From Pontiella sulfatireligans (GTDB lineage Bacteria; Verrucomicrobiota; Kiritimatiellia; Kiritimatiellales; Pontiellaceae): 64,000 bases of DNA. Positions within the stretch are counted from its first letter, which is position 1. Each line of letters opens with the position of its first letter. Positions 43,214 to 53,800 of the stretch are shown here, piece after piece. The stretch spans positions 310,001 to 374,000 of the forward strand of contig NZ_CAAHFH010000003.1 of the NCBI RefSeq assembly GCF_900890705.1. Direction: 5' to 3'. Under the pieces are notes generated by a model. It was not told where the DNA came from and did no database searches. It saw nothing but the letters and a program-made list of their open reading frames with translations. The position numbers were made by a program, and so were the translations under genes.

Positions 43214-46200
43214 TCAGTCTTTTTGCACCTGCAGGCGGATAAACTCGGCCGATACCTCCGTATCTGTACGATTAGTGACCGACTTGTAGCTATCGACCGT
43301 TTCGGAGTCGCCTACGAAACTAATTCCGGCGACATTCCAGTTCGTGTAGACGAGGTTATCGCCCGCTTCGACCGTATAGGTCAAGGTGTCGTCATCCGTG
43401 CGCTCGGTATGCACATAGTAGAGCCAGTTGCTTCCACCATCCACGTCTGTGAACGAGTCAGGAAGGATCGAGGTATCAGGATCCGTCGGATCGCCGTTGA
43501 GAGCATATTCGATCAGGTTGTTGACGCCATCGCTATCGGGATCGGATTCCAGGGCGGTGTCGAAGAAGCCAGTGAACCCGGCAGCCCATCCATCGTATCC
43601 GGTCAGCACGGCATCACCGGTGCGAACCAGCTCGACATTATCGACGATCATGTCGGGTCCTTCGCGATGGTGGAACAGGATCACGACGTCCTGATCATCC
43701 AACACCTGCATATCGGTCAACGAAACCGCTTCACCGGACACGTTGTTTGAATAGTCCACCTTGCCGAGCAGGGCAAACGCTGCAGAGCCGTCGGCGACCA
43801 AGTAGGGATTGTCACCGGGCGTATGCTTGATGCGCACCTGGTTAACATCGCCGGTCAGATCCTGAGAAAGGGCATAGACCTCAACACTGGCCACCGATGT
43901 ATTGGTTTGGAACGTATCCACAACGTCCAGGTCCAGCGTTAGGCTGTAAACACCGGAGGTCAGCGCGATGGTATCCTGCACCCCCACGTCATCATATCCG
44001 GACTCACCGCGGCGAAGAACAAGCAAGGAAGCTTTGATTGTTCCCGCGCCGGTGATGGTTCTGAACTTCTGGTTTTCCCAGATAACATTCGAACCGCGCC
44101 AGGTGTTGGCGATTGAAACCCCATTGCTGTCCGTTCCCGCGTTTGTGTCGGTCTGATCCCACAGGATGATGGCATTTGTTGCGCCCGCATCGTTGAAGTC
44201 GGCCGCCAGCACGGCATTGGGCGAATTGGGGGTGTCCGTGTTGGGATCGAATTCGCCGACGCGCGTCAGGGTCAACTCATAGATATAGGGTTCGGCATTG
44301 CCGCCCGATTGAATCAGGAATACGGCGTCCTCCCCGTCCTGGATGTTCAGGTAGACGGAGCCGGTGGTGCGCGCAATGAGATTGGAGCCGATCAGCTTCC
44401 CATTCGGATGAACCCGGTAGTATGCCGAACCAACGTTTTCCGGCTCAACGTATACCGGATTGTCAGTACCCAGATCGAATTCAACATAGTTCACCATGCT
44501 GTTGGTATCGTAGGCATCTTGCCCAATCAATGCATAGGCCCCGAAGCCCCACATGTTTTCTGTATTGGGTGTTCGCGTCATTTCGAAATCGAAATCATAA
44601 CGATACAGGCCGTTGCTCAGCACCATGGTGTCCTGCGGGCCGAAATTATCCATACCCCGCGTTCCGCCCTGAATCAGATTAACCGTGCTCCGGTTGTTTC
44701 CGCCGGATTTCACCCACAGATACCCATCATTGATGCTGTGGGCAACATTCGCTCCGTACCACTGATTGGTGGCCAGTTCAAAATTATTCAACTGCAGTTT
44801 ACCCCCATTATCGGTATTGATATTGGAAGGATTGGAGAATACCTGCTGAATCACACCATCCGGCAGGTTGGCATAGGAAACCGATACAGCCGTTGTGACC
44901 GTATAGTTGGTCGTTCCTCCGGCTTCCTGCCAGGTGATCTGAATATCTGCCGTTGCACTGTCCTTATTCTCCAACTGGCCACCGCTGTTATCAAATGTGA
45001 CCTGAATCACGGAGTTGGACGGTTCTGCATCCGGAATCGTAAACGGAGCAGTCAGCACACTGAATCCGTTGGTAGAGGCGTTGACCACGTTGATGGCCGT
45101 GATCTGCACATTGGTATGTCCGGGTCGACCAGCCACGTAGGAAACCGATATATCGTTGGTTACCGCCGTTGCCGGATATGCAAGCCCCAAGGCCAAGGTG
45201 TTGTCATAATTGAATCTTGTAAGCGGATTGTTGAAATCCCCGATCAACTCAACGGCATTAGTGTTAGAGACTCCACTTCCCACTTTTGTCCACACAATAT
45301 CCACAGAACCCGTGGCATTGAATCCTTCGCTCGCTCCTGTGATATTGGTGACCGCAGTGGCATCAAACGCAAATTCCAGCAACGCATTCGAAGGAATCGG
45401 ATCTGTCATGGTGAACGGCGTTGCAGTCAAAACGCTGAATGCATTGGTGTCGGAGAGATTCAGCGCCGTGATTTCCACGCCGGATACATGGTTGTCATAT
45501 TCCACCTGAATACTGTTTGTTGCCGTAACGGCAGGAAAATCCGCACTAATGACCTGCTGATCTTCCGGCAACAGGTTAAAAATGAATTCCGCGGAAGCCG
45601 CCACAACGTCGGCATAGGCAGTTCCGATGCGCAGCTCATCCATTCCCGGATTACGATTGGTATTCTTAGCGACCGTATCCAGTAGAGATTCATCACCATC
45701 CACTTCAAGCGTTGCAATAAGTGTTGCATTCGCTAACTCCAAATCCACGCCTACGGAATAGAGTTTAAAAACATCAGCGCCACCAGTGCCCGTATTAAAC
45801 GAAATATGACCCACAAGGAAAACGGTATCGCCGCGCACCAGCCCAATATCACCTGACGCATTGTACGTTGGAGTCCCGCTATTATCCCATACGCCCACCG
45901 AAATACCCTTGTCTGTATCAGGATAGTTATAATCTTTGTTAAAAAAGCCGAAACCAGGCCCAGAAGAGAGGTTGAAAGAGGTGTCGTTAGCAAACGGGCC
46001 ACCACCAATGGCAAAATGGGCGTTGTCTCCACCCTTCCAAAGCAAGCCAAACCACAAATCAGTTGCTCCGTCCAAATCAGCGGAAACAGGACGGCTCAAC
46101 TCCTCGGTGCCGCCCGTAGCTTCTCGGAAGAGTTGATTGCTGCTCACGGTCAGCGATCCCCATGTGGGACTGCCGGCGGTAATGTTCCAGTTTGCAGTTC

Positions 46201-46390
46201 CGGAGGTGTCGGTAACAATCCATTCACTGGCAAATCCAGTTCCGCCGTTTAATCCGGTGTTTCCGGTTCCGGACCACAATCCTGTCGAAGTCGTCGGATA
46301 CTCGAATCCTTCGTAAGCCAACAGAACGGCCTCGGCCGATCCCGCAATGGCCAAAACAGCCGCTAGTGCCAGATAATGCTTAATTCTCAT
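43214..46390 (-). CDS. Large secreted multidomain protein with C-terminal tail module
   Basis: The protein has 1058 residues from the ATG at 46390 (AGGAGG upstream; an in-frame extension to 46429 is unlikely). After the signal peptide (about 1-22) comes a LamG-like domain starting LLAYEGFEYPTT (about 22-275). Two repeated beta-sandwich segments of about 110 residues follow (NSIQVEYDNHVSGVEITALN and NDISVSYVAGRPGHTNVQIT), and then two further jelly-roll-like domains (about 530-690 and 710-930). The shared tail module (about 945-1058) contains DPDSDGVNNLIEYALNGDP and ends EFIRLQVQKD. No catalytic residues were found. A surface or matrix protein is the likely role. Confidence 0.88.
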   Translation of the reverse strand: MRIKHYLALAAVLAIAGSAEAVLLAYEGFEYPTTSTGLWSGTGNTGLNGGTGFASEWIVTDTSGTANWNITAGSPTWGSLTVSSNQLFREATGGTEELSRPVSADLDGATDLWFGLLWKGGDNAHFAIGGGPFANDTSFNLSSGPGFGFFNKDYNYPDTDKGISVGVWDNSGTPTYNASGDIGLVRGDTVFLVGHISFNTGTGGADVFKLYSVGVDLELANATLIATLEVDGDESLLDTVAKNTNRNPGMDELRIGTAYADVVAASAEFIFNLLPEDQQVISADFPAVTATNSIQVEYDNHVSGVEITALNLSDTNAFSVLTATPFTMTDPIPSNALLEFAFDATAVTNITGASEGFNATGSVDIVWTKVGSGVSNTNAVELIGDFNNPLTRFNYDNTLALGLAYPATAVTNDISVSYVAGRPGHTNVQITAINVVNASTNGFSVLTAPFTIPDAEPSNSVIQVTFDNSGGQLENKDSATADIQITWQEAGGTTNYTVTTAVSVSYANLPDGVIQQVFSNPSNINTDNGGKLQLNNFELATNQWYGANVAHSINDGYLWVKSGGNNRSTVNLIQGGTRGMDNFGPQDTMVLSNGLYRYDFDFEMTRTPNTENMWGFGAYALIGQDAYDTNSMVNYVEFDLGTDNPVYVEPENVGSAYYRVHPNGKLIGSNLIARTTGSVYLNIQDGEDAVFLIQSGGNAEPYIYELTLTRVGEFDPNTDTPNSPNAVLAADFNDAGATNAIILWDQTDTNAGTDSNGVSIANTWRGSNVIWENQKFRTITGAGTIKASLLVLRRGESGYDDVGVQDTIALTSGVYSLTLDLDVVDTFQTNTSVASVEVYALSQDLTGDVNQVRIKHTPGDNPYLVADGSAAFALLGKVDYSNNVSGEAVSLTDMQVLDDQDVVILFHHREGPDMIVDNVELVRTGDAVLTGYDGWAAGFTGFFDTALESDPDSDGVNNLIEYALNGDPTDPDTSILPDSFTDVDGGSNWLYYVHTERTDDDTLTYTVEAGDNLVYTNWNVAGISFVGDSETVDSYKSVTNRTDTEVSAEFIRLQVQKD

Positions 46391-46532
46391 GATTTTCCTC
46401 CTACTTGCTTTTCTGAACCTCAGATACACCTGCGGAACGCATGCATCCCGCCCACATAGTTGGTAATGCCGTCATCTACCTTGGTTTTGACGTTTTTACG
46501 AAAAAAATGTCTTTTCGTATAAAAAACCTGCA

Positions 46533-47174
46533 ATGTGGCGTTTCATTGATATGATCGATGACATGATAAAAGGCTCGAACGACCAATATGCCACCCGCAA
46601 GACGCTGATTGCCCGCGTGCAGGATCAGCAGAACGAACGGGCGTGGGAAGAGTTTATTGAGATCTACAAGCGGTACATCTATGCCGTGATCCGCAACATG
46701 AATATATCCGAGGCCGATGCGGCCGATATCCACCAGAAAATCATGATCAAGCTCTGGAAGCACCTGCCACAGCTCGACATCAACAAGATCACCCGCTTCC
46801 GCAGCTATCTGAGCACCATCACCAAGAATGAGGTGCTCCAGTTTATTCGCTCGAGCAAGCGGAGGGTTGCCCGCGAAGAAAAAGCGGCCAACGACGCCAC
46901 CCTGAGTTATCTGGACAATATCCGCCTGCCGGACATCGATAAAATTGAAGAAAAAGAGTGGCGGATCCACCTGACCAACCTGGCGCTGAAAAACATTGAA
47001 TCGCTCTTTTCCGACAACGCGATCCGGGTATTCCGGCTCAGCATTACCGGGCTTTCAACCGAAGAGGTATCCGAAAAAACCGGTCTTTCCATCAGTACTG
47101 TCAACACGCTCAAGTCGCGCGTGAAGAGCCGCTTCAACACCGAGCTCGAGGAACTGAAGCTCGATTTGGAATAA
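46533..47174 (+). CDS. ECF-like sigma factor (pair 2)
   Basis: The protein has 213 residues. It aligns with the sigma factor at 29560 over its whole length: ATRKTLIARVQDQ, WEEFIEIYKRYIYAVIRNMN, DAADIHQKIMIKLW (region 2), and VFRLSITGLSTEEVSEKTGLS with INTLKSRVKSR (region 4). As in the first, lysine replaces the usual glutamate of the region 2.2 QE pair. No good ribosome binding site fixes the start; ATGs at 46551 and 46563 are possible, the latter matching the first sigma factor best. It converges on the second kinase gene and is divergent from the 43214 gene. Confidence 0.88.
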   Translation: MWRFIDMIDDMIKGSNDQYATRKTLIARVQDQQNERAWEEFIEIYKRYIYAVIRNMNISEADAADIHQKIMIKLWKHLPQLDINKITRFRSYLSTITKNEVLQFIRSSKRRVAREEKAANDATLSYLDNIRLPDIDKIEEKEWRIHLTNLALKNIESLFSDNAIRVFRLSITGLSTEEVSEKTGLSISTVNTLKSRVKSRFNTELEELKLDLE

Positions 47175-47184
47175 GATAAGGTAC

Positions 47185-47238
47185 GTAGTCCCGCCTTTAG
47201 GCGGCCAGTCCGCAGAAGTCGCCTAAAGGCGCGACTAC
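47185..47238. terminator. Long inverted repeat between convergent sigma and kinase genes
   Basis: Two 19-base arms (47185-47203 and 47220-47238), complementary at 18 of 19 positions and built around CGCCTTTAGGCG, are separated by 16 bases. The right arm covers the stop codon of the kinase gene. The structure can end transcription from both sides. Its length and internal CGCCTTTAGGCG palindrome also suggest a mobile REP-like sequence. Confidence 0.6.
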
Positions 47239-49301
47239 ATGCTGTTTTCCACCCGCACAAACTCCACCTGCGGTGCATGCTTGCGCAGATATTTGTCGGG
47301 ATGTTCCAGCGAATGGAACACCTTCCTCACCTTGAGCCGCTCGAAAATATAGAATTTATAAACGGGAATATCCTCCAGTCCGGCAATATTCAACTCATCA
47401 ACCAGCATGCCGTTAATGCGCTCAAGATCGGTGAGCCCCGAACGGCTCAGATCCAACGAATGCAGCTTGAGCGGCCGAAGTACATTGGCCTGCCGGATCG
47501 GCACAGGGATCGGCATGATGAAAATGGAATAGGGTTCGCCCGAAAGGGATAAATGTAGCCCCTGGTCTCTTGAAGTCAGCTCCAGGCGACTCATCGACTT
47601 TTCGGTATAGGAAAGGTTGTTAAGCGTATCGAGCATCACCTCGACCACGGGGAGAAGCTCCTCCGCAGACATTCTCGGATGCTCACTGAAATAATAGTAG
47701 GCCATATAGTAGGCCACATACCGGATGTGGCGCTTGACCTCATTGAGCAACGCCACCATTTCCTCGGCATTCAACCATTCATGGTCGGATTTGTTCGCCC
47801 CATACTGCAAGGCGAGATCGCGGCAGGCTTCGTACCGCTTGCTGACCTGAATCCGGCTAAAGCACTCCCCGGCTTGACGAAAATCCTGCACCACGAAATG
47901 GAGCAACGCCAAATACTCCAGCATTACCTGCCGATTTCCCGGGTCGGTCTCTTGCTGCAAATGGCTCGTGATCGCCTTGATCTTGCCGGGTGCATTGAGA
48001 AAGTCTTCATCGTTGATAAAATCTAATGCCGTGGCGCGAATACTATCGGAAAGGGCCATCGAGACCTCGGTTTCCTGCTTATACAGCACCAGGTTCCGCT
48101 GGGCCTCGTTGCGGGCGGCCTCTGCCTCCCGCTTCTCGCCCAGCACCCTGAAAAAAGCACCAACCCCAACCAAGAGAAGAAGGAAGAAGGAAATCAGGGC
48201 CACACGGAAGGCAAATGGCCGCCTTTTGATCAGCAACCCCGCTTGAACCACCCACCCGGCATCCTGCGCCTCGGTGGCGAAGCCCATTAGGAACCGGTCA
48301 AGCTCGTCGCGGAACGCCTGCACGCTTTGGTAGCGATCCGCCGGATCGAGTGCCAGCGCTTTCATTACCACCGCTTCAAGGCCAGAAGAAACATGCCGAC
48401 CGTATACCGCTTTCGACGGCGGTTTAATGTTTCCATTAAGCGTCAACTCGGCGACTTCCAACATGGACTCCCCGGATACCGGCGGGCGGTAGACCAACAT
48501 GAAATATAATAGCGCTCCCAGCGAATAGATATCGCTACGCGTCGAAACCTTGCCGTGCGATACCACCTGCTCCGGAGCCATAAATCCGGGCGTACCCTTC
48601 ACGAATCCTGTTTTGGTGAGATCATTGAGAATGTCGCCATTGGGCAGCTCCTCCACCGGCACGTCCACAGCATTTACATTGGCTTCATTTCGTAGCACCT
48701 TGCCCAGCCCCCAGTCGCACAGCAGCGCTTCACCATAGGGCCCCACGAAAATATTTGATGGCTTGATATCAAGGTGCAGGACGCCGCGGGAATGGGCATA
48801 GGCTACCGCATCACATATCTTCACAAACAGCTCCAGCAATCGGGGCAGCGGAAAACGGCGGATATAACTTTCATCCCCGGCTTGCAGTTTTCGAATGATC
48901 TCCTTCAACGTGTCGCCATGGACATATTCCATCGTAAAGAAAGGATTGCCGTCCGCATCAAGTCCTTCATCATGAACCGACAGGATGTTGGGGTGTTGCA
49001 GACAGGCGGTAAGCCGGCCTTCGCGAAGAAACTGTTCTTTCTGCTCCTCCGAAGCATCTTCAAGCGGCTTGGCCAATGCAACAATCCTATCCGTCCGCAG
49101 GTCGCGCACCTTGAAGATGCGCTTTTCCCCGCCTGCACTGACGAAGGTTTCATCAGTATAGTGTCCCTTTTCATTCCGCAACGAATCAAGAATAGGACGG
49201 AGATATTCATAATCCCCATCCGTGGTTGATTCGTAGAGGTTTCCAAGGTCTGGAAGCCGTTCACCCAGTTCCTGTTCAAGTTCTGAATAGTCGTCGCTCA
49301 T
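47235..49301 (-). CDS. Membrane Ser/Thr protein kinase with C-terminal sensor-like domain (pair 2)
   Basis: The protein has 688 residues. The Hanks-type kinase domain (about 50-340) has K78 in VALAK, HLDIKPSNI (D178, N183), DWG at 196-198 and GTPGFMAPEQ. One membrane helix lies at about 363-386. The remainder, some 300 residues, has helical repeats and a leucine-rich C-terminus (LKLHSLDLSRSGLTDL) and ends VEFVRVENS, close to the end of the first kinase (VELVRVNKS). Layout and sequence make it a paralogue of the 27470 kinase. It converges on a sigma-factor gene, as does the other kinase. Confidence 0.94.
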   Translation of the reverse strand: MSDDYSELEQELGERLPDLGNLYESTTDGDYEYLRPILDSLRNEKGHYTDETFVSAGGEKRIFKVRDLRTDRIVALAKPLEDASEEQKEQFLREGRLTACLQHPNILSVHDEGLDADGNPFFTMEYVHGDTLKEIIRKLQAGDESYIRRFPLPRLLELFVKICDAVAYAHSRGVLHLDIKPSNIFVGPYGEALLCDWGLGKVLRNEANVNAVDVPVEELPNGDILNDLTKTGFVKGTPGFMAPEQVVSHGKVSTRSDIYSLGALLYFMLVYRPPVSGESMLEVAELTLNGNIKPPSKAVYGRHVSSGLEAVVMKALALDPADRYQSVQAFRDELDRFLMGFATEAQDAGWVVQAGLLIKRRPFAFRVALISFFLLLLVGVGAFFRVLGEKREAEAARNEAQRNLVLYKQETEVSMALSDSIRATALDFINDEDFLNAPGKIKAITSHLQQETDPGNRQVMLEYLALLHFVVQDFRQAGECFSRIQVSKRYEACRDLALQYGANKSDHEWLNAEEMVALLNEVKRHIRYVAYYMAYYYFSEHPRMSAEELLPVVEVMLDTLNNLSYTEKSMSRLELTSRDQGLHLSLSGEPYSIFIMPIPVPIRQANVLRPLKLHSLDLSRSGLTDLERINGMLVDELNIAGLEDIPVYKFYIFERLKVRKVFHSLEHPDKYLRKHAPQVEFVRVENSM

Positions 49302-49359
49302 TAGGGAGATACGTTAGCAGAAGGTTTCATTCCTTCCAAGGTGGGGACGGCTCGCCGCG

Positions 49360-50691
49360 CTACTGGCCGATACAGTAGATGGCTTTGTCGGTCCGCATGA
49401 GCAACTGGTTGTTCGAGACGGAAACGGAAGCATTCACCCGCGAGTCGTCGTCCTGGAACGTGTTGACCGCCAGCAGCTCGAACTCGGGCTTGGCCGCAAC
49501 GACATAGGTGCCGTTGTGTTGCGACGGGGCGTAGAGCTTGCCGTCGGCCGCCAGCATCGACGAATAGATCAGGCCGGATGAAGGTTCCAACTTTTCCTTG
49601 TAGACCACTTCGCCGGTTTTCGCATCCAGACAGAGTGCCGATCCTTTTTCGTGCATAAAGTAGAGGTAGCCGTCGAGGTATACCGGGGAGGTGACATTCG
49701 AGCCCTCTCGAACGCTCCAGAGAACGTGGCTCTCGTCCACGTCGCCCCGACCGCCGGCACGCACCGCAATGGCGGTGTTCTTGCGGGCACCGATCGCATA
49801 AACAACACCGTCGTGAGAAACAGCACTGGGGCAGAGATAGCCATCCGGCGGACCGGCACAGCTCCACAGCACCTTGCCCGTTGCCGGATCAAATCCCGTT
49901 AATTTGGATTCTTTTACCTTCCCCGAACCCGGCAGGTTCAGCACGAGTTCCTGCTTGCCGTCCACATCGACCAGCATCGGGGAGCTCCAGCATTTGGAAA
50001 CCCCGGTGACCGTCCAGACTTCCTTGCCGGTCTTCTTGTTCAAGGCAACCATGGATTTACTTTCAACACTGGCATTCACAATCACCAAATCCTTAAAGAG
50101 CACCGGCGAGGTTCCGCACCCCCAGCCATGCGTCTCGGAGCCGAGATCGGCCTGCCAAAGCACATTGCCGTCCAGATCAAAGGCATAGACCCCCGAGATC
50201 CCGAAGAAGACATACAACCGCTCGCCATCGGTCACCGGCGTGCTCGAAGCATACCCGTGCCAGGTATTATTTTTGCCTCCGCTATACTTCGATTCTGGCA
50301 TTTTGGCTTTAAACGTCTTGTCCCACAAAACCGTTCCGGAGGTGCGGTCGACGCAGACCAGATGCCGCTTCAGCCCTTCCAGCTCGCCCGGATTTTCGAT
50401 GGTCTCCCCATAACCGGAGTAGCAGGTCACAAAAACCTTGTTTCCCAGAATGACCGGACTTGAGGTTCCCGGGCCTGGAAGATTGGTTTTCCACACCACA
50501 TTCTTTTTGGAATCCCACGTCGACGGCAGCCCCTTGGCCTCCGCCTTGCCCTGCCCGCCGGGCCCGCGAAAACCCATCCAGTCGCCCGCAAACACCGTCG
50601 TTGACAATGCCCAGCAAACCAGCACAGCGGCACATACCCCGCGGCGATTCAGCACAATCCTTCCCCCGCAAACATACTTTCCAGGCCTCAT
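49360..50691 (-). CDS. Secreted PQQ-type beta-propeller protein
   Basis: The protein has 443 residues from the ATG at 50691, which has AAGGAG upstream; the frame is open to 50757. A signal peptide (about 1-36) precedes DWMGFRGPGGQG, the usual opening of PQQ-binding-like repeat proteins of this phylum. Blades are marked by repeated GxVxAxDxxTGxxxW-type motifs (CVDRTSGTVLWDK, ALNKKTGKEVWTV, FDPATGKVLWSC, CLDAKTGEVVYKE). It is probably periplasmic. It might be a BamB-like scaffold or a dehydrogenase-like protein; no catalytic calcium site can be confirmed. It lies 129 bp after the 50821 gene on the same strand. Confidence 0.88.
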   Translation of the reverse strand: MRPGKYVCGGRIVLNRRGVCAAVLVCWALSTTVFAGDWMGFRGPGGQGKAEAKGLPSTWDSKKNVVWKTNLPGPGTSSPVILGNKVFVTCYSGYGETIENPGELEGLKRHLVCVDRTSGTVLWDKTFKAKMPESKYSGGKNNTWHGYASSTPVTDGERLYVFFGISGVYAFDLDGNVLWQADLGSETHGWGCGTSPVLFKDLVIVNASVESKSMVALNKKTGKEVWTVTGVSKCWSSPMLVDVDGKQELVLNLPGSGKVKESKLTGFDPATGKVLWSCAGPPDGYLCPSAVSHDGVVYAIGARKNTAIAVRAGGRGDVDESHVLWSVREGSNVTSPVYLDGYLYFMHEKGSALCLDAKTGEVVYKEKLEPSSGLIYSSMLAADGKLYAPSQHNGTYVVAAKPEFELLAVNTFQDDDSRVNASVSVSNNQLLMRTDKAIYCIGQ

Positions 50692-50820
50692 CACGTTCTC
50701 CTTATCATCATTAAAAGTTAGGCTGGTTGTAGCACGCATAAGAACAGCACTCAACATCCATCTTGACAGACGAAACGGCCTGAATTTTATAAATATTGGT
50801 GCGGATATGACCGGCGCATA

Positions 50821-53800
50821 CTACTCGATTGAAATGCGCAGGCGAATAAACTGGTTGGTTTCGAACTCGGTTGAGATACGGTTGGTGACGACTTCGAATC
50901 CGGTTTCGAGCGGGCCGGAACCGGCATCGATCACACCGCCTGTGTTCCAATCATTGGAAAGCAAGCTGGTGGTGGATTCGACCGTGTAGCCGAGTCCGCG
51001 CACTGCGGCATCGGTGCGGCGGCGATAGATGTATTCCATCCAGTTCGTCCCGCCCTCTTCGACTTTTCCAAAGGTTGGTAGAATGGCCGCATCAATACTT
51101 CCATTGGTTGGAATCCCGCCCAATCCGTATTCCGCCAGATTGACGAGTCCGTCGCCATCCGGGTCGGCCAGATAGTCGGCATCAGTGCTACTCAATCCAT
51201 ACTCGCTGCCCCACAATTCGTAAGGCGACTCAGCCCCCGCGGCTTCGGCGGCGGTGACGCGAATCTCGTCGAAATAGACATCGTCGCCGCCTCCGTTCGC
51301 ATCGCACATGAAGCGGATCTTCATGTCGGCGTGGAAGTTATAGTCGAACTCATCAATGATCACTTCCTCAAACTGGAACACACTGTTGGTGAAATCAATC
51401 TCCGTCACATATTCGCGAACCGTTTGCCATTCGCTTCCGTCATAATATTGAACGAGGAAGCCGTCGGGACCGCCCGAGTCCATGCTGATTGGCATGAACC
51501 AGAATTCCACCTTGATCTGCTGATAGTCCGGCGCATGCACATCGATTCCTTCCGTGTGAAAGAACGAGGCCGCCTCTCCGCTAACCTGAACATTGACAGC
51601 GCTGACTCCCTGATGCGCATAGTTTGTGAGCGGATCCGTCGAGGTATACAGCATGCAGTCCAAACCACCATCGGTATAACTGCCGAAACCGTCTTCGAAA
51701 TCATCGTAGGTCAGTTCAACCCAGTTGAACGAGCCCGCTTCGAGCGGAGACGCGTTGACGTAGGTTGAGCCGGAGGAAAACCGTCCAAATTGATCAAGCG
51801 CCCGCACTTTGTAATAGTAGGTCACACCAAGCTGGACATCTGTATCGGTATACGACGGCGTGGTGACAACGATCGGATTCAACTGAACAAAATCATCGTC
51901 GAGATAGTCGGTCCGATAAATGTAGTAACCAACAACGAAAGGTTCTTCATTGGCATCCCACTTGAGGTTGATCTGATTTTCCCGTCCCGCTGCGACAAGG
52001 TTCTGCGGAGCAACGGGCGGATAGCCCATTTCCTCCTCGGTGATCTGATACTCGATTTCAAGCACGGGAGGATATGCGCTTTCGCGGCTGAGCACGGAAC
52101 GGCGGCTGTCGCCGGGGTCGCGGATGAGGCCGAAGGAAACCAATCCGTCGGCAGTTACGCCGCCACTGACATCGAACGCCTGCCACGTCCCGCCAACGAC
52201 ATCCTGCCGATCGAGCAAAACACCATCGATGTCCGGTTTTGTGTTCCAGGTCATTGTCATCTCATTCCACGAGGTATCGGTCATGGTGAGGATGCCCACA
52301 TTGCCCGCCGTTGCGCCATCGGTGTTGCGTATGTTCAGGGTTGCGGAAACCACCGGGTTGGTTACATCGACATCAAACCTCATATATCCGTGGCGCACAT
52401 AGGTCAGGTCCACGTAGCTCGCCATGGCAATGGTTTCAGACGCTCCGAAATTCGCATCCGGAGTCTCCATGGCAACATAGGTATCGCCATCGGGAACCAG
52501 TCGCTTGTAGGCAAGGAAAACCGGTTCACCGGGAACAAAGCTCCACTCGGCTCCGGTAACCGTTCCCGTTGCCGTGACAGTATCAACCCTCCAGTAATAA
52601 CGTTGATCAGCCAGCAGTTCGCCCGGATCAAAAATATTGTTCGTCTGGTTGGTCAGGAACGCAAGGCTGCCGGAATTGGTGCCGAAATGGACATTATGCG
52701 AAACAGAGTCGCGCCCCTCGAGCCACATCAGGTCAGCGTCCGGCTTAACGGTGGTGGAACCGTCGGGCGGAACCGGCGTGCTCGCCTCCGCCGACTGATA
52801 ACCCGGAATCCAATAATGAGTATCGCCATATTCATACGCGCCAATGTCAGGGGCGCTGCCGAGATAGCCTTCGGTGATGTCGGCCAGAACGGTGGCCTGC
52901 GGCGGCATCGGGGTGATCAAGTCGGTCACCACAACCCCGGCGTCGATCAAGACAGAGCCCTCCTTCGGCCGGAAGTCCAGATTGGCCGGGTCGCGCAATT
53001 GTTTATCCGCCGTATCGCCGGGCGTCGTGTGCAGATAACCGTTCCAGTTTCCCGCCTCATGCCCGTTCAGGGGCACATACCCGCTGCGCGCGCCAGAAAT
53101 ACTTTCGGCCAGATTATTGTAAGTGTGGCTGTTGGCGTTTCGCTCCTCCAAGGGAACCGACTCGTTGTCGTCGAGCACGCGCATCGCGTTGTCGACCGGA
53201 TCGTGCAACTGAAAGCTCGTGTTGTTATGCGTCTGATGATAGTCGCCCTTGATCATCAACGAACTCGGAACATTCCACGAAACCACATGATCGTTCCACC
53301 CATTATACCCATCGAACCCATCCCAGCGGAACCCGCTCTTCATGGCCTGGTGATGCCAGTTATGGTGGCGGCGCAACCCATCGCTCGGCCCGCCCCATCC
53401 GTCGCCGCCGGCGCACTGCCATGCACTGCCATCCATCTGGAAATAACCAAACCAGGAGGCCCGCGAATATTCCACATCCGCCCCCGAATGCTTCGACATC
53501 ACCTTGGAGCCATTCGTGTGGAAGGTGTTGCGGCGCTGCACGCTCTCCGGGCTGGAGTTCATATTGAGTATATAGGACGCCATGCCCGTAAAACTCCAGT
53601 GGTGGAAGAGGTTGTTGTCAACCACGTTGCCATAGCCGTTGTACATATCCACAAGACCATCCGAATATTCAAAGATGCAATTTCTGAGGGTATTGTACGA
53701 TCCGCCAGAGTTGCCTTGAAAAAAGGTTCCGCCCTCGCCCATCGGTTCCGGGCGGGCCGATAGCGGGGCGCCCGCCATATTATAGGTATGTTCGCTAAGC

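Noticed and set aside
44309..45685. A 458-codon open frame on the plus strand
   Set aside because: It is antisense to the 43214 gene, has a biased composition of Ile, Arg and His, and shows no domain.
51790..53763. A 657-codon open frame on the plus strand
   Set aside because: It lies entirely antisense to the beta-helix protein at 50821, lacks a ribosome binding site, and has no family features or signal peptide. Long antisense frames are common opposite GC-rich genes.
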